DNA of 64,000 nt from Gemmatimonas groenlandica (GCF_013004105.1 NZ_CP053085.1:4030001-4094000); one strand, 5' to 3'; counted from the stretch's first letter, positions 28,526 through 37,916 are shown. Program-made: numbers and translations. Notes: generated by a model not told the origin, from the sequence alone.

Positions 28526-28585
28526 TGTATTTTGCGGAAGACCTGGTGGCGACCAACATGTGGGGGTCCTCTTCCGGAGTGCTCC

Positions 28586-30034
28586 ATGTCCCCTGTGCTT
28601 GCTTCCGCTGCGCTCTTCACAATTCCCTTGCTCGCGCTCGCCGCTGCCCCGCGGCTTGATGCGCTGGCGGGGGTCATGCTGGGTCTTGTCACCTTCATTG
28701 CGACGGTCATCCATCGGTTCGCCCATCGCTATCTGGATGGGCAGCCGGCGGCGCGGCATTTCCGTCGCTGGTTCGTGGCCGCCGTGGCTGCATCATCGGT
28801 GCTGGTTACGGCAGGCGACCTGCGCGTGCTGGCCCTCGCCTGGACCGCGTCGAGTCTGTCGCTGCATCAGCTGCTCACGTTCTTCGCCGATCGACCACAA
28901 GCGCAGGTGGCGGCGCACAAGAAGTTCCTGCTGAGCCGGCTGGCCGACGTGGTCATCTATGCGGCCGTGATTCTGCTTGGTCGAGCGCTCGGGAGCTATG
29001 ACCTGGCGGCCCTGCAGGCGACGGCCTCCGCTCTCGAGACACTTCCTATGAGCGTGCACGTGGCCGGCTATCTCTTGGTCGCTGGCGTAGCGCTCCGCTC
29101 GGCGCAGCTGCCCTTTCACGGCTGGCTCATCCAGGTCATGGAGGCGCCGACGCCGGTGTCGGCGCTCCTGCACGCCGGTGTGGTGAACATCGGCGGCTAC
29201 GTCTTGATCCGCCTCGCCGGGCTGACCGCACTCCTCCCTGGCGTCATGAATGCCATGGTGATCATCGGGGCGACGACCGCAGTGCTGGCGGCGCTGGTGA
29301 TGATGACGCGGGTGACGGTGAAGGTGGCGCTCGCGTGGTCGACGGCGGCGCAGATGGGCTTCATGCTCCTCGAGTGCGGCCTCGGCGCCTGGGAACTGGC
29401 GCTGCTGCATCTGGTGGCGCACTCCTGCTACAAGGCGCACGCGTTTCTGGGATCGGGTGGTGTGGTCGCCCTGCAGGCACGCCGCGCCCTGATACCGGTG
29501 ACGTCACGACCAACCGTCGCGCGATGGCTCGGCGCGACGCTGGGCAGTGCGGCTATCGCGGCCGGTTTCGCCACCGTGACCTGGCCGACGAGCGGCGTCG
29601 ATCCTCGCACCTGGGTGGTCACGACCGTGCTGGCGCTCGCGCTGGCGCCCTTTCTGGCGCGCATCTCGCCGTCCGGCTCGTGGAGTGTCAATGCCAAGCT
29701 CCTTGGCTCAGCGCTCGTCGTGACCGCGCTGTACGCCGTGTGGCACGTCGCGTTCACGGCGTTGCTGCCGACGCCGGTGGCCTTCGTGCCCGGCACGATG
29801 TCGCTGCTGATCGCACTCGGCGCCTTCATCGCGCTGTATGTGGTGCAGCTGATGGTGTCGGTGCGTCCGCGCGCCCGCGCGCTTCGCACCCTGCATACGT
29901 GGGCCTTCGCCGGATTCCATCTCGACGAACTGTTCACGCGCGCGACGTGCTTCGTGTGGCCGCCCCGTCACGAACGCCGTCCGCCCTCGCCGATTCCAGC
30001 GGCGCGCACACCATCCATGCCGAGGGCTGCCTGA
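28586..30034 (+). CDS. dabB: DAB inorganic-carbon pump, membrane subunit DabB (NuoL/MrpA-like)
   Basis: 482 residues with about 12-13 transmembrane helices. The proton-antiporter core is recognisable: QLPFHGWLIQVMEAPTPVSALLHAGVVNIGGYVLIRL and a conserved Lys/His helix ALLHLVAHSCYKAHAFLGSGG, as in complex I subunit L. Paired with DabA, it forms the DAB complex that uses the cation gradient to drive CO2 hydration and bicarbonate accumulation (established for Halothiobacillus and others). Start at ATG 28586, where the hydrophobic N-terminus begins. Stop overlaps the dabA start by one base. Confidence 0.93.
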   Translation: MSPVLASAALFTIPLLALAAAPRLDALAGVMLGLVTFIATVIHRFAHRYLDGQPAARHFRRWFVAAVAASSVLVTAGDLRVLALAWTASSLSLHQLLTFFADRPQAQVAAHKKFLLSRLADVVIYAAVILLGRALGSYDLAALQATASALETLPMSVHVAGYLLVAGVALRSAQLPFHGWLIQVMEAPTPVSALLHAGVVNIGGYVLIRLAGLTALLPGVMNAMVIIGATTAVLAALVMMTRVTVKVALAWSTAAQMGFMLLECGLGAWELALLHLVAHSCYKAHAFLGSGGVVALQARRALIPVTSRPTVARWLGATLGSAAIAAGFATVTWPTSGVDPRTWVVTTVLALALAPFLARISPSGSWSVNAKLLGSALVVTALYAVWHVAFTALLPTPVAFVPGTMSLLIALGAFIALYVVQLMVSVRPRARALRTLHTWAFAGFHLDELFTRATCFVWPPRHERRPPSPIPAARTPSMPRAA

Positions 30035-32475
30035 TGTCCGATACTGTGTCCGACAGCGTGATGCGTGCGGTCGAAACGGCGTCCGCGCGGATCGCGCCGG
30101 CCTGGCCGCTCGACCGGCTCATCGCGGTCAACCCGTGGTGGGGGTATGTGGATCGGCCCATCGACGAAGCGGCAGCCGAGCTGGCCGCACTCAGCGGCGC
30201 GCGTCTCACGATGCCGCGTTCGTGGTTTCGTGCGCGCTACGCATCCAGCGCGTTGACCGATGCGCATCTCGTCCGCGCACTCGAGGAACTCGGGTCGTCG
30301 CTCTCCCTGAACGACGTGCGCAGCGCCTTGCAGTTCGACGCGCCCACGTTGCCAGTCGGTCTATTGGTGACCGACCTGGTCGATGCCACGCGTGAGACAC
30401 AACGCCATGCGGCGTGGCGCGACTTCGTGGTGGAGCATGTGAGCCACGCGTGTGGTGCGTGGTTCGGTGACGGGCAAGCCGCGTGGTCGGCCGATCGCGA
30501 CGGCGGATTGTACGGGCTGTGGTCGGACATGGGTCAGCGCGACGCAGGTGTGCGGCTGCTCATGGGACTGCCGGGTTTTCGCCGCGCGGTGGCGGCATTG
30601 CCACAGGAGCCGCAGCAGCTGATCGCGTGCGCCGTCGATGAGCTCGCGGTACCATCGGCGTTGCAGGCGGCGTATTTCACCGCACTGCTCCAGAGCGTAT
30701 CCGGTTGGGCCGCGGCGTGCGCGTTTCAGCGGTGGGACGCCCGACTTGCCGGGGGTGATGACGATCAGATTGTGCATCTGCTGGCGACACGTCTGGCCTG
30801 GGAGCTCGTGCTGTATCGCACGAGCGGCGCGCCGGGTCTCGCGCAGCGCTGGACAGACGCACGACGGGAGTGGGTCGGACTGGCCGATGCCGTGCGCGTG
30901 GCGCAGTCGGTGGACTGGGTTTTGCAGCGCGCTCTCGAGCTGGCGTATCAGGAACCGCTGGCGGGGCAGCTCGCCGGGCCGCGGCACGCTGCGTCGACCA
31001 CGCCGTCGGTACAAGCGGTGTTCTGCATCGATGTGCGCTCCGAGGTGATGCGTCGCGCGCTGGAGGCTGCGCAGCCGACCGCGCAGACGCTCGGCTTCGC
31101 CGGATTCTTCGGGATGCCGATCGCCTATCAGGCTGCTGAGGGCGTGTTACGTCCGCAGCTGCCCGGCCTGCTGTCGCCGGCCCTCGCGGTGGCCGACAGC
31201 GGCGCGCGCGTCTCCGCAGTGCAGCGCGAGCGGAGCGACGGGGCGGCGCTCGCGGGCGCGTGGACGTCGTTCGCGGGAAGCGCGGCGTCGACGTTCACCG
31301 CCGTGGAAGCCACTGGACTCGGGGCCGCTGTGTCGTTGCTGCGCATGACCTTCGCGCCGACGGCCCCCGCGCTCGATCCCCTGCGTGATGCGCTCGCCAC
31401 GAGTGACAGCCCGCTCTCGCCGCGGCTCGGTGCATCCATCGCCGACGGCCACGTGCCGACACTCGCCGAACGCACGCAACTTGCGGCGAACGCCCTGCGC
31501 GGGATGAGCCTCACGCGCGACTTTGCGCGCTTGGTGGCGCTGGTGGGTCATGGTGCGGCGACGTGCAACAACCCGCAGGCGGCCGGACTCGCGTGCGGCG
31601 CGTGCGGCGGACAGAGCGGAGAAGTCAACGCGCGCGTGGCCGCCGCGCTCTTGAACGATGCAGACGTGCGCGACGCGCTCCTCGCGCATGACATCCGCAT
31701 TCCGGGCACGACGCACTTCGTGCCCGCGCTGCACGACACGGTGACCGACACGGTATCGCTATTCGACCTGGCCGACGTGCCCGCAACGCATCGCGACGAC
31801 GTGATTGCCTTCGAACGCGCACTCGCTGAAGCCGGCCGGCTAGCGCGTCGCGAGCGCGCCCCTCGGCTCGGCCTTGCGCACGCCGATGATGACGCGCTGC
31901 TTGGTGCGCTCCGTCGTCGAGCGGCCGACTGGTCGGAGGTGCGACCGGAATGGGGGCTCGCACGGAACGCGGCGTTCGTCGTCGCGCCGCGCGAGCGGAC
32001 ACGCGGTCTGGTCCTGGACGGCCGCTCGTTCCTGCACGAGTATCGGTGGCAAGACGATATCGGGTTCGCGGTGCTCACGCTGATTCTTACCGCCCCGATG
32101 GTCGTCACGAACTGGATCAATCTGCAATACTACGCATCCACCGTCGATCCGGTGCGGTATGGCAGCGGTGACAAGGTGCTGCACAACGTGGTGGGCGGCA
32201 ACGTGGGTGTCGTCGAGGGCGCCGGGGGGGATCTTCGCATCGGTCTTGCGCTGCAGTCCGTGCACGATGGGGCGGACTGGGTGCACGAACCCCTGCGCCT
32301 GTCGGTGTTCGTCGAGGCTCCGGCCGCCGCGATCGATGGCATCATCAGCGCGCACGCGGTGGTGCGTCAACTCGTCACGAACGGCTGGCTGTACCTGTAC
32401 CGTATCGATCCGTTCGATGGGCAGATCTACGCGCGCCGCGCACACGACTGGCAGTTGGTGCGTGCACGATCATGA
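30034..32475 (+). CDS. dabA: DAB inorganic-carbon pump, cytosolic subunit DabA (DUF2309)
   Basis: 813 residues, matching the UPF0753/DUF2309 family. Beta-carbonic-anhydrase-like zinc site elements are visible: the Cys and Asp of VFCIDVRSE, and a late His/Cys cluster HGAATCNNPQAAGLACGACGGQSGE. The N-terminal PAWPLDRLIAVNPWWGY is also typical. It is the peripheral zinc subunit that hydrates CO2 in an energy-coupled way with DabB. tgATG overlap with dabB indicates translational coupling. No Rubisco or carboxysome gene is in the window, so it may serve anaplerotic carboxylases or pH needs. Confidence 0.94.
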   Translation: MSDTVSDSVMRAVETASARIAPAWPLDRLIAVNPWWGYVDRPIDEAAAELAALSGARLTMPRSWFRARYASSALTDAHLVRALEELGSSLSLNDVRSALQFDAPTLPVGLLVTDLVDATRETQRHAAWRDFVVEHVSHACGAWFGDGQAAWSADRDGGLYGLWSDMGQRDAGVRLLMGLPGFRRAVAALPQEPQQLIACAVDELAVPSALQAAYFTALLQSVSGWAAACAFQRWDARLAGGDDDQIVHLLATRLAWELVLYRTSGAPGLAQRWTDARREWVGLADAVRVAQSVDWVLQRALELAYQEPLAGQLAGPRHAASTTPSVQAVFCIDVRSEVMRRALEAAQPTAQTLGFAGFFGMPIAYQAAEGVLRPQLPGLLSPALAVADSGARVSAVQRERSDGAALAGAWTSFAGSAASTFTAVEATGLGAAVSLLRMTFAPTAPALDPLRDALATSDSPLSPRLGASIADGHVPTLAERTQLAANALRGMSLTRDFARLVALVGHGAATCNNPQAAGLACGACGGQSGEVNARVAAALLNDADVRDALLAHDIRIPGTTHFVPALHDTVTDTVSLFDLADVPATHRDDVIAFERALAEAGRLARRERAPRLGLAHADDDALLGALRRRAADWSEVRPEWGLARNAAFVVAPRERTRGLVLDGRSFLHEYRWQDDIGFAVLTLILTAPMVVTNWINLQYYASTVDPVRYGSGDKVLHNVVGGNVGVVEGAGGDLRIGLALQSVHDGADWVHEPLRLSVFVEAPAAAIDGIISAHAVVRQLVTNGWLYLYRIDPFDGQIYARRAHDWQLVRARS

Positions 32476-32502
32476 ACGACCGTGCACGCGCACAGCCGCG
32501 GA

Positions 32503-33548
32503 TCAGCGCACGGTGCGATTTGCTTTGGTGGCGTTGCTGATCTGCAGGTCGTAGCCGTCGGGCGTAGTGGTGTGATAGCTCTTGTACTTGGCGGCGGGAT
32601 CGTGGATGTCGCCTTTACCACCGGTGTCATCGCGGCTGGTGAGACCACGCTTGGTGAGTTCGGCCTTGATCGGATCGGTGTCCCACGGGGCGATGCCGAA
32701 GGACACGTGTCCCATCGTGGCGCGTCGCACGGCGGGCGTGGTGGCGTTCGGCGCGAGCGGGTTGCCGCCGCGGATGATGATGTTGCCGAGGTCACCGATT
32801 TCCACTTCGTTCTGACTGGCTTCGTCGCCGGTGGGCTTCCAGCCGAGGAGGGCGGCGTAGAAGGCGGTGGTCTCTTTGTAGTTGGTGACTTCGAAGGAGA
32901 TGTGATCGAGCCACACCGTCTGCCAGTTCGTGTGCTCGAACGGCGCGGGCACCGAGTGCGTGGCGGTGGCGGGCTGCGATGCGCGCGTCTTGCGATGGGC
33001 GTCGTTGCAGAGTTGCACGTCGAAGCCGTCGGGGTCCTTCACGTGAAAGCTTTCGAAGCCCTTGCCGTCGTTGTCGGCTACGGGCATGAGTCCGCGCTTG
33101 GTGAGTTCGGCCTCGACCTTCTTCGCGTTCCACGGTTCGATGACCCACGCGAACGAATCCCACGCCACCTTGCGCGGGGCGCGGGCGCGGCCTGGAAGCC
33201 GCCGCGGATCACGACGCTGCCCACGTTGCCGACGTCGAGCGTCGCCTGGGTGCCGTCGTCGCTGCGCAGCGTCCAATTCATGAGGGCCGAATAGTAGGCG
33301 GCTTCGCGCTTGTAGTCGGTGGCCTGGATGGCGAAGTGGTCGAGGGCGACCGTCTTCCAGCCGGTAGGGGCGAAGGGCGCCTTGATGGCCGACGTATCGC
33401 AGGCCGGCGTGCCGGCGCGGTCACAGCCGCAGCGGCCTTGGGCGGCGGCGTGTGTGGCGGGAACGGCGAGCGCGGCGGCGGTGGCGAGGGCGGCGAGCGC
33501 GCCGAAGCACGCGGTCCGGCGCGCGGGCCAACGAACAGCGGGTGACAT
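32503..33548 (-). pseudogene. Exported double-VOC protein gene with a frameshift
   Basis: The first frame (33548 to about 33190) encodes a Sec/Tat-like leader (RRTACFGALAALATAAALAVPATHAAAQ), a CGCD segment and the first half of a VOC domain (WKTVALDHFAIQATDYKREAAYYSALMNWTL...DVGNVGSVVIRGG). The second frame (about 33190 to 32503) continues it (KVAWDSFAWVIEPWNAKKVEAELTKRGL) and adds a second VOC domain (TVWLDHISFEVTNYKETTAFYAALLGW). The switch is in the GC repeat GCGCCCGCGCCCCGCG near 33180-33200. Either a recent mutation or a sequencing error; joined, it would be about 340 residues. Confidence 0.75.
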
Positions 33549-33708
33549 CACAACTCCGTGAGCGGGGGAATCACGGCGGGACGCGACGGGTGGGAGCGCG
33601 AACATGCGACGCGGCCGACCGCTGGGCAAGCCGAGTCGGTGCGTCGAAATGATCGCGGGTGCACAGAGGCGGTTACGCGGGGGCGCGGAAAGCGTTGCAC
33701 CGTGCGTG

Positions 33709-34674
33709 ATGGCGAACGGCGAGACCCTTTTGAGTGTGCTGCATGATCGGATCACGGCCAAGCACTACAGCGCGCGCACGGAGCAGGCGTACGCGCAGTG
33801 GGTGCGGCGGTACGTGCGGTTTCACGGACGTCGGCATCCACGTGAGCTGGGGGAGGTGCAGGTGCGCGATTTCCTGACGCATCTGGCGCGCGACGAGCAG
33901 GTGAGTGCGAGCACGCAGAATCAGGCGTTAGCGGCGCTGCTGTTCCTGTATCGCGAGGTGCTGGCGTTGCCGATCTCGGGGATGATGCAGCACCTGCATG
34001 CGAAGCGCCCCGAACGACTGCCCGTCGTGATGACGCGCGACGAAACGCAACGCGTGCTGCAGGCGATGCGCGGCACGACGCGACTGATGGCGTCGCTGAT
34101 GTACGGCAGCGGCATGCGGCTGATGGAGTGCTGCACGTTGCGGGTGAAGGACGTGGATCTGACGCGCGGCGAGATCGTGATCCGATCGGGGAAGGGGCAG
34201 AAAGATCGGGTGACGATGCTGCCGCAGCGCGTGCTGCCGGCGTTGCGGGTACACCTCGATCGCGCGGCAGCGCAGCACGCGAAGGACGTGGTAGCCGGAG
34301 GCGGGTATGTGGCGCTCCCCGACGCGCTGCGCCGAAAACTCGGTGATCGCGCGTCGAAGAGTTGGCCGTGGCAATGGATCTTTCCGGCCACGCGGAGCTA
34401 TCGCGACGCCGCGACCGGGGAACGTCGCCGACATCATCTGCATGAGAGCGTAGTGCAGCGCGACGTGACCAACGCCGTGCGGGAGGCGCAGATCGGCAAG
34501 CGGGCCACGTGCCACACCTTCCGTCACAGCTTCGCGACGCATCTGCTGGCGTCGGGGTCGGACATCCGCACCATTCAGGAATTGCTGGGACACAAGGATG
34601 TGCGGACGACGATGATCTACACGCACGTGCTGAACCGGGGTGGGTTGGGGGTGCGGAGTCCGTTGGATTCGTAA
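33709..34674 (+). CDS. intI: Integron integrase IntI (tyrosine recombinase)
   Basis: 321 residues from the ATG at 33709 (an in-frame ATG at 33604 adds 35 basic residues unlike the family). N-terminal SAM-like core-binding domain (HYSARTEQAYAQWVRRYVRFHG, typical IntI). The catalytic set is complete: R137, K162, H269-x-x-R272, H295, Y304. Residues ~200-245 (ALPDALRRKL...SWPWQWIFPA...RRRHHLHESVVQRDV) are the extra segment that sets IntI apart from XerC/D. It recombines folded attC sites with attI. It lies in the same direction as, and upstream of, the cassette array, unlike class 1 integrons where intI is divergent. Confidence 0.97.
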   Translation: MANGETLLSVLHDRITAKHYSARTEQAYAQWVRRYVRFHGRRHPRELGEVQVRDFLTHLARDEQVSASTQNQALAALLFLYREVLALPISGMMQHLHAKRPERLPVVMTRDETQRVLQAMRGTTRLMASLMYGSGMRLMECCTLRVKDVDLTRGEIVIRSGKGQKDRVTMLPQRVLPALRVHLDRAAAQHAKDVVAGGGYVALPDALRRKLGDRASKSWPWQWIFPATRSYRDAATGERRRHHLHESVVQRDVTNAVREAQIGKRATCHTFRHSFATHLLASGSDIRTIQELLGHKDVRTTMIYTHVLNRGGLGVRSPLDS

Positions 34675-34995
34675 CGGCGAAGTAGGGGGTAGGGAGTGGG
34701 GAGTCGGGGGATTGCCGGCGCGAGTGGACGGCGTCGTTATGCGTCGGGCCCGTCGGTGCGGGAGGCGCAGGTCGGCGCGTTAGATCGGTCGAGCAAACAC
34801 CGCGGGCGGAATACGCTCCGGAACGAGACGAATGGCTGGTGTGAAGTCGTGGGGTTGCGGTGCGGCGGGCGTGGTGAGATCGTGAGTTTAGTGCTGGAAC
34901 TCGACTGCGTCGCCGGCGGTATGTCGGTCGAGCGAATAGGCGTTAGACCCCCAAAGTAGTTTTGCTGCTGGCTGCGGTTTCAATCGGAGAACTCA
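34675..34995 (+). other. attI region between intI and the first cassette
   Basis: No convincing gene. Two GTTRRRY cores in cassette orientation are present: GTTAGAT at 34779-34785 (inside GGCGCGTTAGATCGG) and GTTAGAC at 34942-34948 (inside AGGCGTTAGACCC). Either may be the attI crossover. No good RYYYAAC partner box precedes 34942, so the 163 bp between the two is either a cassette with a badly decayed attC or part of attI. The motif CGGTCGAGC recurs next to both cores (34786-34794 and 34925-34933), which could be accessory integrase sites. Confidence 0.55.
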
Positions 34996-35577
34996 ATGGC
35001 GTTTGACGCGTCGCCCTTTGTTTTCATTCCGTTCTTTGCGGTTACGCTGTCCCTAGGCGTCGGGTCATCGATCGCCCTCGTGCGCTACTTGCTGTGGCGT
35101 CGAACCGCCACAGCCCGAATGGTCGCCGGATGCTGCGGATCGTGTGGAAGCAGCCTCGGATTCACGGCGACGTACAACGTGACGGGTATCCCTGTGTGCC
35201 GTTCGTGCGCGAATGGGCTCCGTCGCAAATTGGGCGGGTGGATGCTTGGCGCTGCCGTAATGGTCTCCGCCCTGCTACTGGTCTCATCGACTGCGTTCGT
35301 GGCTGATCTACTCATCGATGGGGGGCCGGCATGGCGATGGTGGACCAAGAACTCGCGCGCCTGGGTCGTGGTCATCCCTGCCTTGACGGTCTTCGCTACC
35401 GCCGCGACCGCAATTGGACTCGGTCGGCTTGCCAACAAGTTGGCGGCGGCACGCGAGATGGCGCGGCTACGTAAGGGAAGCGACTTGCCACTACTCGCGC
35501 GCGTGTTGGCGTCGTTTGAGTTGCCCACGCAACCGACAACTTCTGTGAGCTCCCGCTCTACGGAGGATGAACGTTGA
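34996..35577 (+). CDS. Cassette 1: membrane protein with a zinc-ribbon-like loop
   Basis: 193 residues. Hydrophobic helices at about 10-32, 82-105 and 122-145. Between helices 1 and 2 lie two Cys pairs (CCGSCGSS and CRSCA), a probable zinc ribbon on the cytoplasmic side. The C-terminus is charged. GGAGAACTCA before the ATG gives a good RBS. No family recognised. As first cassette after attI (34943-35723) it should be the best-expressed cassette if a Pc promoter exists. Confidence 0.7.
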   Translation: MAFDASPFVFIPFFAVTLSLGVGSSIALVRYLLWRRTATARMVAGCCGSCGSSLGFTATYNVTGIPVCRSCANGLRRKLGGWMLGAAVMVSALLLVSSTAFVADLLIDGGPAWRWWTKNSRAWVVVIPALTVFATAATAIGLGRLANKLAAAREMARLRKGSDLPLLARVLASFELPTQPTTSVSSRSTEDER

Positions 35578-35604
35578 TGAGCGGCTCGACTGGTCCCAGG
35601 TTTG

Positions 35605-35729
35605 GTCTAACGAAACGTTGCTGCTGGCAGCGCGCGGCGGTGTGCGGCAGGCGGTCGCCGTGCTGGCGCACGTCGCCCGTCCGGCCGCATTTTGTTTGAT
35701 GCGCTGCAGCAGAACGCAAGGCGTTAGGC
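35605..35729 (+). repeat. attC site, family A (125 bp)
   Basis: Starts GTCTAAC and ends GTTAGGC, with inner boxes GTTGCTGCTGGCAGCGC and GCGCTGCAGCAGAAC that pair, and a conserved GC-rich centre. Crossover after G35723. Four other full copies share this centre. Confidence 0.92.
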
Positions 35730-35766
35730 AACGAAGCATTCAATGGATCATTCGATGAGGGAGCCT

Positions 35767-36237
35767 ATGATTCGCCCTGCCCAGTGGATACTTGCCCTGG
35801 GTTTGGTCGCCGCCGCGCCGCGAGCACTGATCGCGCAAACGGCTTTGCTCGATCCGCGCGTTTCATCGTATGCAGGATGCTACACCGTGTCGCGCGTTCG
35901 CTGGTCCGCGGGCGTGGACGCGGCGCGTGTGTCGAAGGCTCAAACGCCACCATCGACCTTTCGGCTCGACACCCTGACTGTCGCGGCGCGTGGCGGTACT
36001 GGCTCCGTCGTCATCCCCACCAATCTGGTCGCGAGCACACGAACGCTGACCGCATGGCAACCACTGCCCAACGATTCCGTCCGCGTCGTGTGGTCTACCG
36101 GCTTCGTGGGTGTGGTACTGCGGTTGGGCGCGCGCGGCGACACTCTCGCGGGACACGCGACTACGTTTCATGACGACATCTCGACCGACGATCCGCCGAA
36201 TCCGAGCGCCGAGATCATCGCGATCCGCGTTCGCTGA
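35767..36237 (+). CDS. Cassette 2: secreted GCY-type protein
   Basis: 156 residues from the ATG at 35767 (ATGs at 35743 and 35755 are alternatives). Signal peptide ending near RALIAQ, then YAGCYTVSRVRWS, a pattern of small secreted Gemmatimonad proteins with a GCY motif and following beta strands, and a C-terminal strand-rich domain. No enzymatic residues evident; function unknown. It follows the family A attC directly. Confidence 0.7.
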   Translation: MIRPAQWILALGLVAAAPRALIAQTALLDPRVSSYAGCYTVSRVRWSAGVDAARVSKAQTPPSTFRLDTLTVAARGGTGSVVIPTNLVASTRTLTAWQPLPNDSVRVVWSTGFVGVVLRLGARGDTLAGHATTFHDDISTDDPPNPSAEIIAIRVR

Positions 36238-36258
36238 GGCATCTAGGTCGCGGTCGTT

Positions 36259-36276
36259 GCCTAATAGGCGTTCGGC
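36259..36276 (+). repeat. Possible collapsed attC
   Basis: GCCTAATAGGCGTTCGGC combines an RYYYAA-like box and a GTTCGGC core with nothing between, as if an attC had lost its whole centre. It is 22 bp after the cassette 2 stop, where an attC is expected. The 230 bp that follow, up to 36508, show no gene. Confidence 0.35.
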
Positions 36277-36507
36277 GCTCCGATGGCCGGGACGCGGGAG
36301 AGGACTTGGGGAGAGGAGACGAGGCGGCTCGCGAGCGTCCAATGCTCACGCGTGTGGTAGCTATTGCCGCGAACTATGGTGATGTACCAGTGTTGAAGCT
36401 CGGGCCAGCGCGAAAGGCGCCTTCGTGCCAGACAAGGATCCGGCGCCGGCACTTCGGTCGGAGTCGAGCGCAGCCCACGAATTATCGCTCACGCTAGTCT
36501 TCAAATA

Positions 36508-37728
36508 TTGAAACAGGCAATCGATGGTCGGCGTCTCTTTTCGCTTGCTGCGGTTGGACTTATCGCGATGGCACTTGCCACATCGTGTCGTGAGGCGGCG
36601 CCCGCGGCGCTCGCGGCCACGTCGTCGCTTGACGCCGTACCCCTCGCCGTACTGAGCCACCGCGCTGAACCGCTATTCCAAGTAGTCGGTGGCCTAATCG
36701 CCGGTGACATTTTGATCATCGCGGAGCGCAGCCGTGGCGAGATTCACTTCTTTTCGAGGCGCGGTGCACATCTACGCACAGTTGGTCGGCTGGGTAACGG
36801 GCCCGGCGAGTTTACACATTTGGCTTGGATCCAGCGGCGCGGCTCACTGCTGCTTGCATTTGACCAGAGCGAACGCCGCTTGTCGGAGTTCACGGTTGCA
36901 GGTGACTTCGTTCGTGCCACTACTGTCCGGCCACCCGAGGGTGAGGCAATCCGAGCTGTTGGCGTGCTGCCAAACGGGATGTTGCTGGCCCGCTCCCAGT
37001 TGTTGATACCGCCGCCGGTGGCGCCGCGCCTCGTGACACGGCGTTCCTCACTGATGCGGTATGCGTTCACCACCGAAGCGTCGGCAGAACGCATTGGAGA
37101 ATTTGCAGAGGGTGAGAAGTACGAAGAGCCGCGGCCTCGAGGTGGGCGCTCGGTTGCAGAGCTTCCCTTCGGACTGCAGAGCGATATCGCGGTCACGGCG
37201 GATGGAATTGCCATGGTGGAATTGGACTCGCTTCTGCGCATCTTGGACGCATCCGGCAAGGTACAGACCGTTCGCTCGCTAGCGCTCTCTTCGCGCGCCG
37301 ATCCTGTGACCGCTGCGGACAAGGCCGCCGCGCGTAGAATCTTTACGGAGGACGCGCCCCCTAGGCTGAAGTGGGGCGAAGTGTTTGACCGGATGCCGAT
37401 TCCCCGCACGAGACCGCAATTGGGATGGGCAGGGCCACACTCAGTTCGCCTGCTCGCCCCAACCACGTCCGGTCACCTGTGGATCACTGAGTTCGGTGGG
37501 ATCAATGATTCCCATGTCTCGTGGAGTGTGCTAGATGCTCGCGGCAAGCAGCTCGGGCGGGTTACGTCAGTCCAGGAGGCAACCGTGCTGGACGCTGTCG
37601 AAGATCTCGTGTTGCTGCTTCTCTGGGATGTCGATGGCGTGGAGTCCGTCCAGTTGCGTCGCGTTACGCCAGCGCTTGGTGGCTCTCTGTCGCACAGTGC
37701 AGGTGGTTCTGGCAAAGGAGACCGGTGA
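36508..37728 (+). CDS. Cassette 3: 6-bladed beta-propeller lipoprotein
   Basis: 406 residues, TTG start. Signal with lipobox-like ALATSC near residue 27. The body has repeated propeller strands (GDILIIAERSRGEIHFFSRRGAHLRTVGRLGNGPGEFTHL, GSLLLAFDQSERRLSEFTVAGDFVRATTV, ...DLVLLLLWDVDGVESVQLRRV) typical of the NHL/6-bladed BF3880-like propellers common in this phylum. Likely a periplasmic binding or structural protein. One of the largest cassette genes. Confidence 0.8.
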   Translation: MKQAIDGRRLFSLAAVGLIAMALATSCREAAPAALAATSSLDAVPLAVLSHRAEPLFQVVGGLIAGDILIIAERSRGEIHFFSRRGAHLRTVGRLGNGPGEFTHLAWIQRRGSLLLAFDQSERRLSEFTVAGDFVRATTVRPPEGEAIRAVGVLPNGMLLARSQLLIPPPVAPRLVTRRSSLMRYAFTTEASAERIGEFAEGEKYEEPRPRGGRSVAELPFGLQSDIAVTADGIAMVELDSLLRILDASGKVQTVRSLALSSRADPVTAADKAAARRIFTEDAPPRLKWGEVFDRMPIPRTRPQLGWAGPHSVRLLAPTTSGHLWITEFGGINDSHVSWSVLDARGKQLGRVTSVQEATVLDAVEDLVLLLLWDVDGVESVQLRRVTPALGGSLSHSAGGSGKGDR

Positions 37729-37791
37729 CCGCTCGGTGATGATTTAGGGCGCGTCTGCCGATCTCATACGACGGTGCCACAGTTCCCGTCT

Positions 37792-37916
37792 GCCTAACGA
37801 AACGTTGCTGCTGGCAGCGCGAGGCGGTGTGCGGCAGGCGGTCGCCGTGCTGGCGCACGCCGCCCGTCCGGCCGCATTTTGTTTGGAGCGCTGCAGCAGA
37901 ACGCAAGGCGTTCAGC
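37792..37916 (+). repeat. attC site, family A (125 bp)
   Basis: GCCTAAC at the left, GTTCAGC at the right. Nearly identical centre to the site at 35605. Crossover after G37910. The R' core has C in place of the usual first purine. Confidence 0.9.

Noticed and set aside
29335-30033. A long upstream extension of the DabA frame
   Set aside because: It overlaps dabB and has no family similarity; the DabA N-terminus (AWPLDRLIAVNPWW) follows the ATG at 30034 closely.
34696-34959. A frame between intI and cassette 1 as a first cassette gene
   Set aside because: It spans both candidate attI cores, has no RBS and no protein character.
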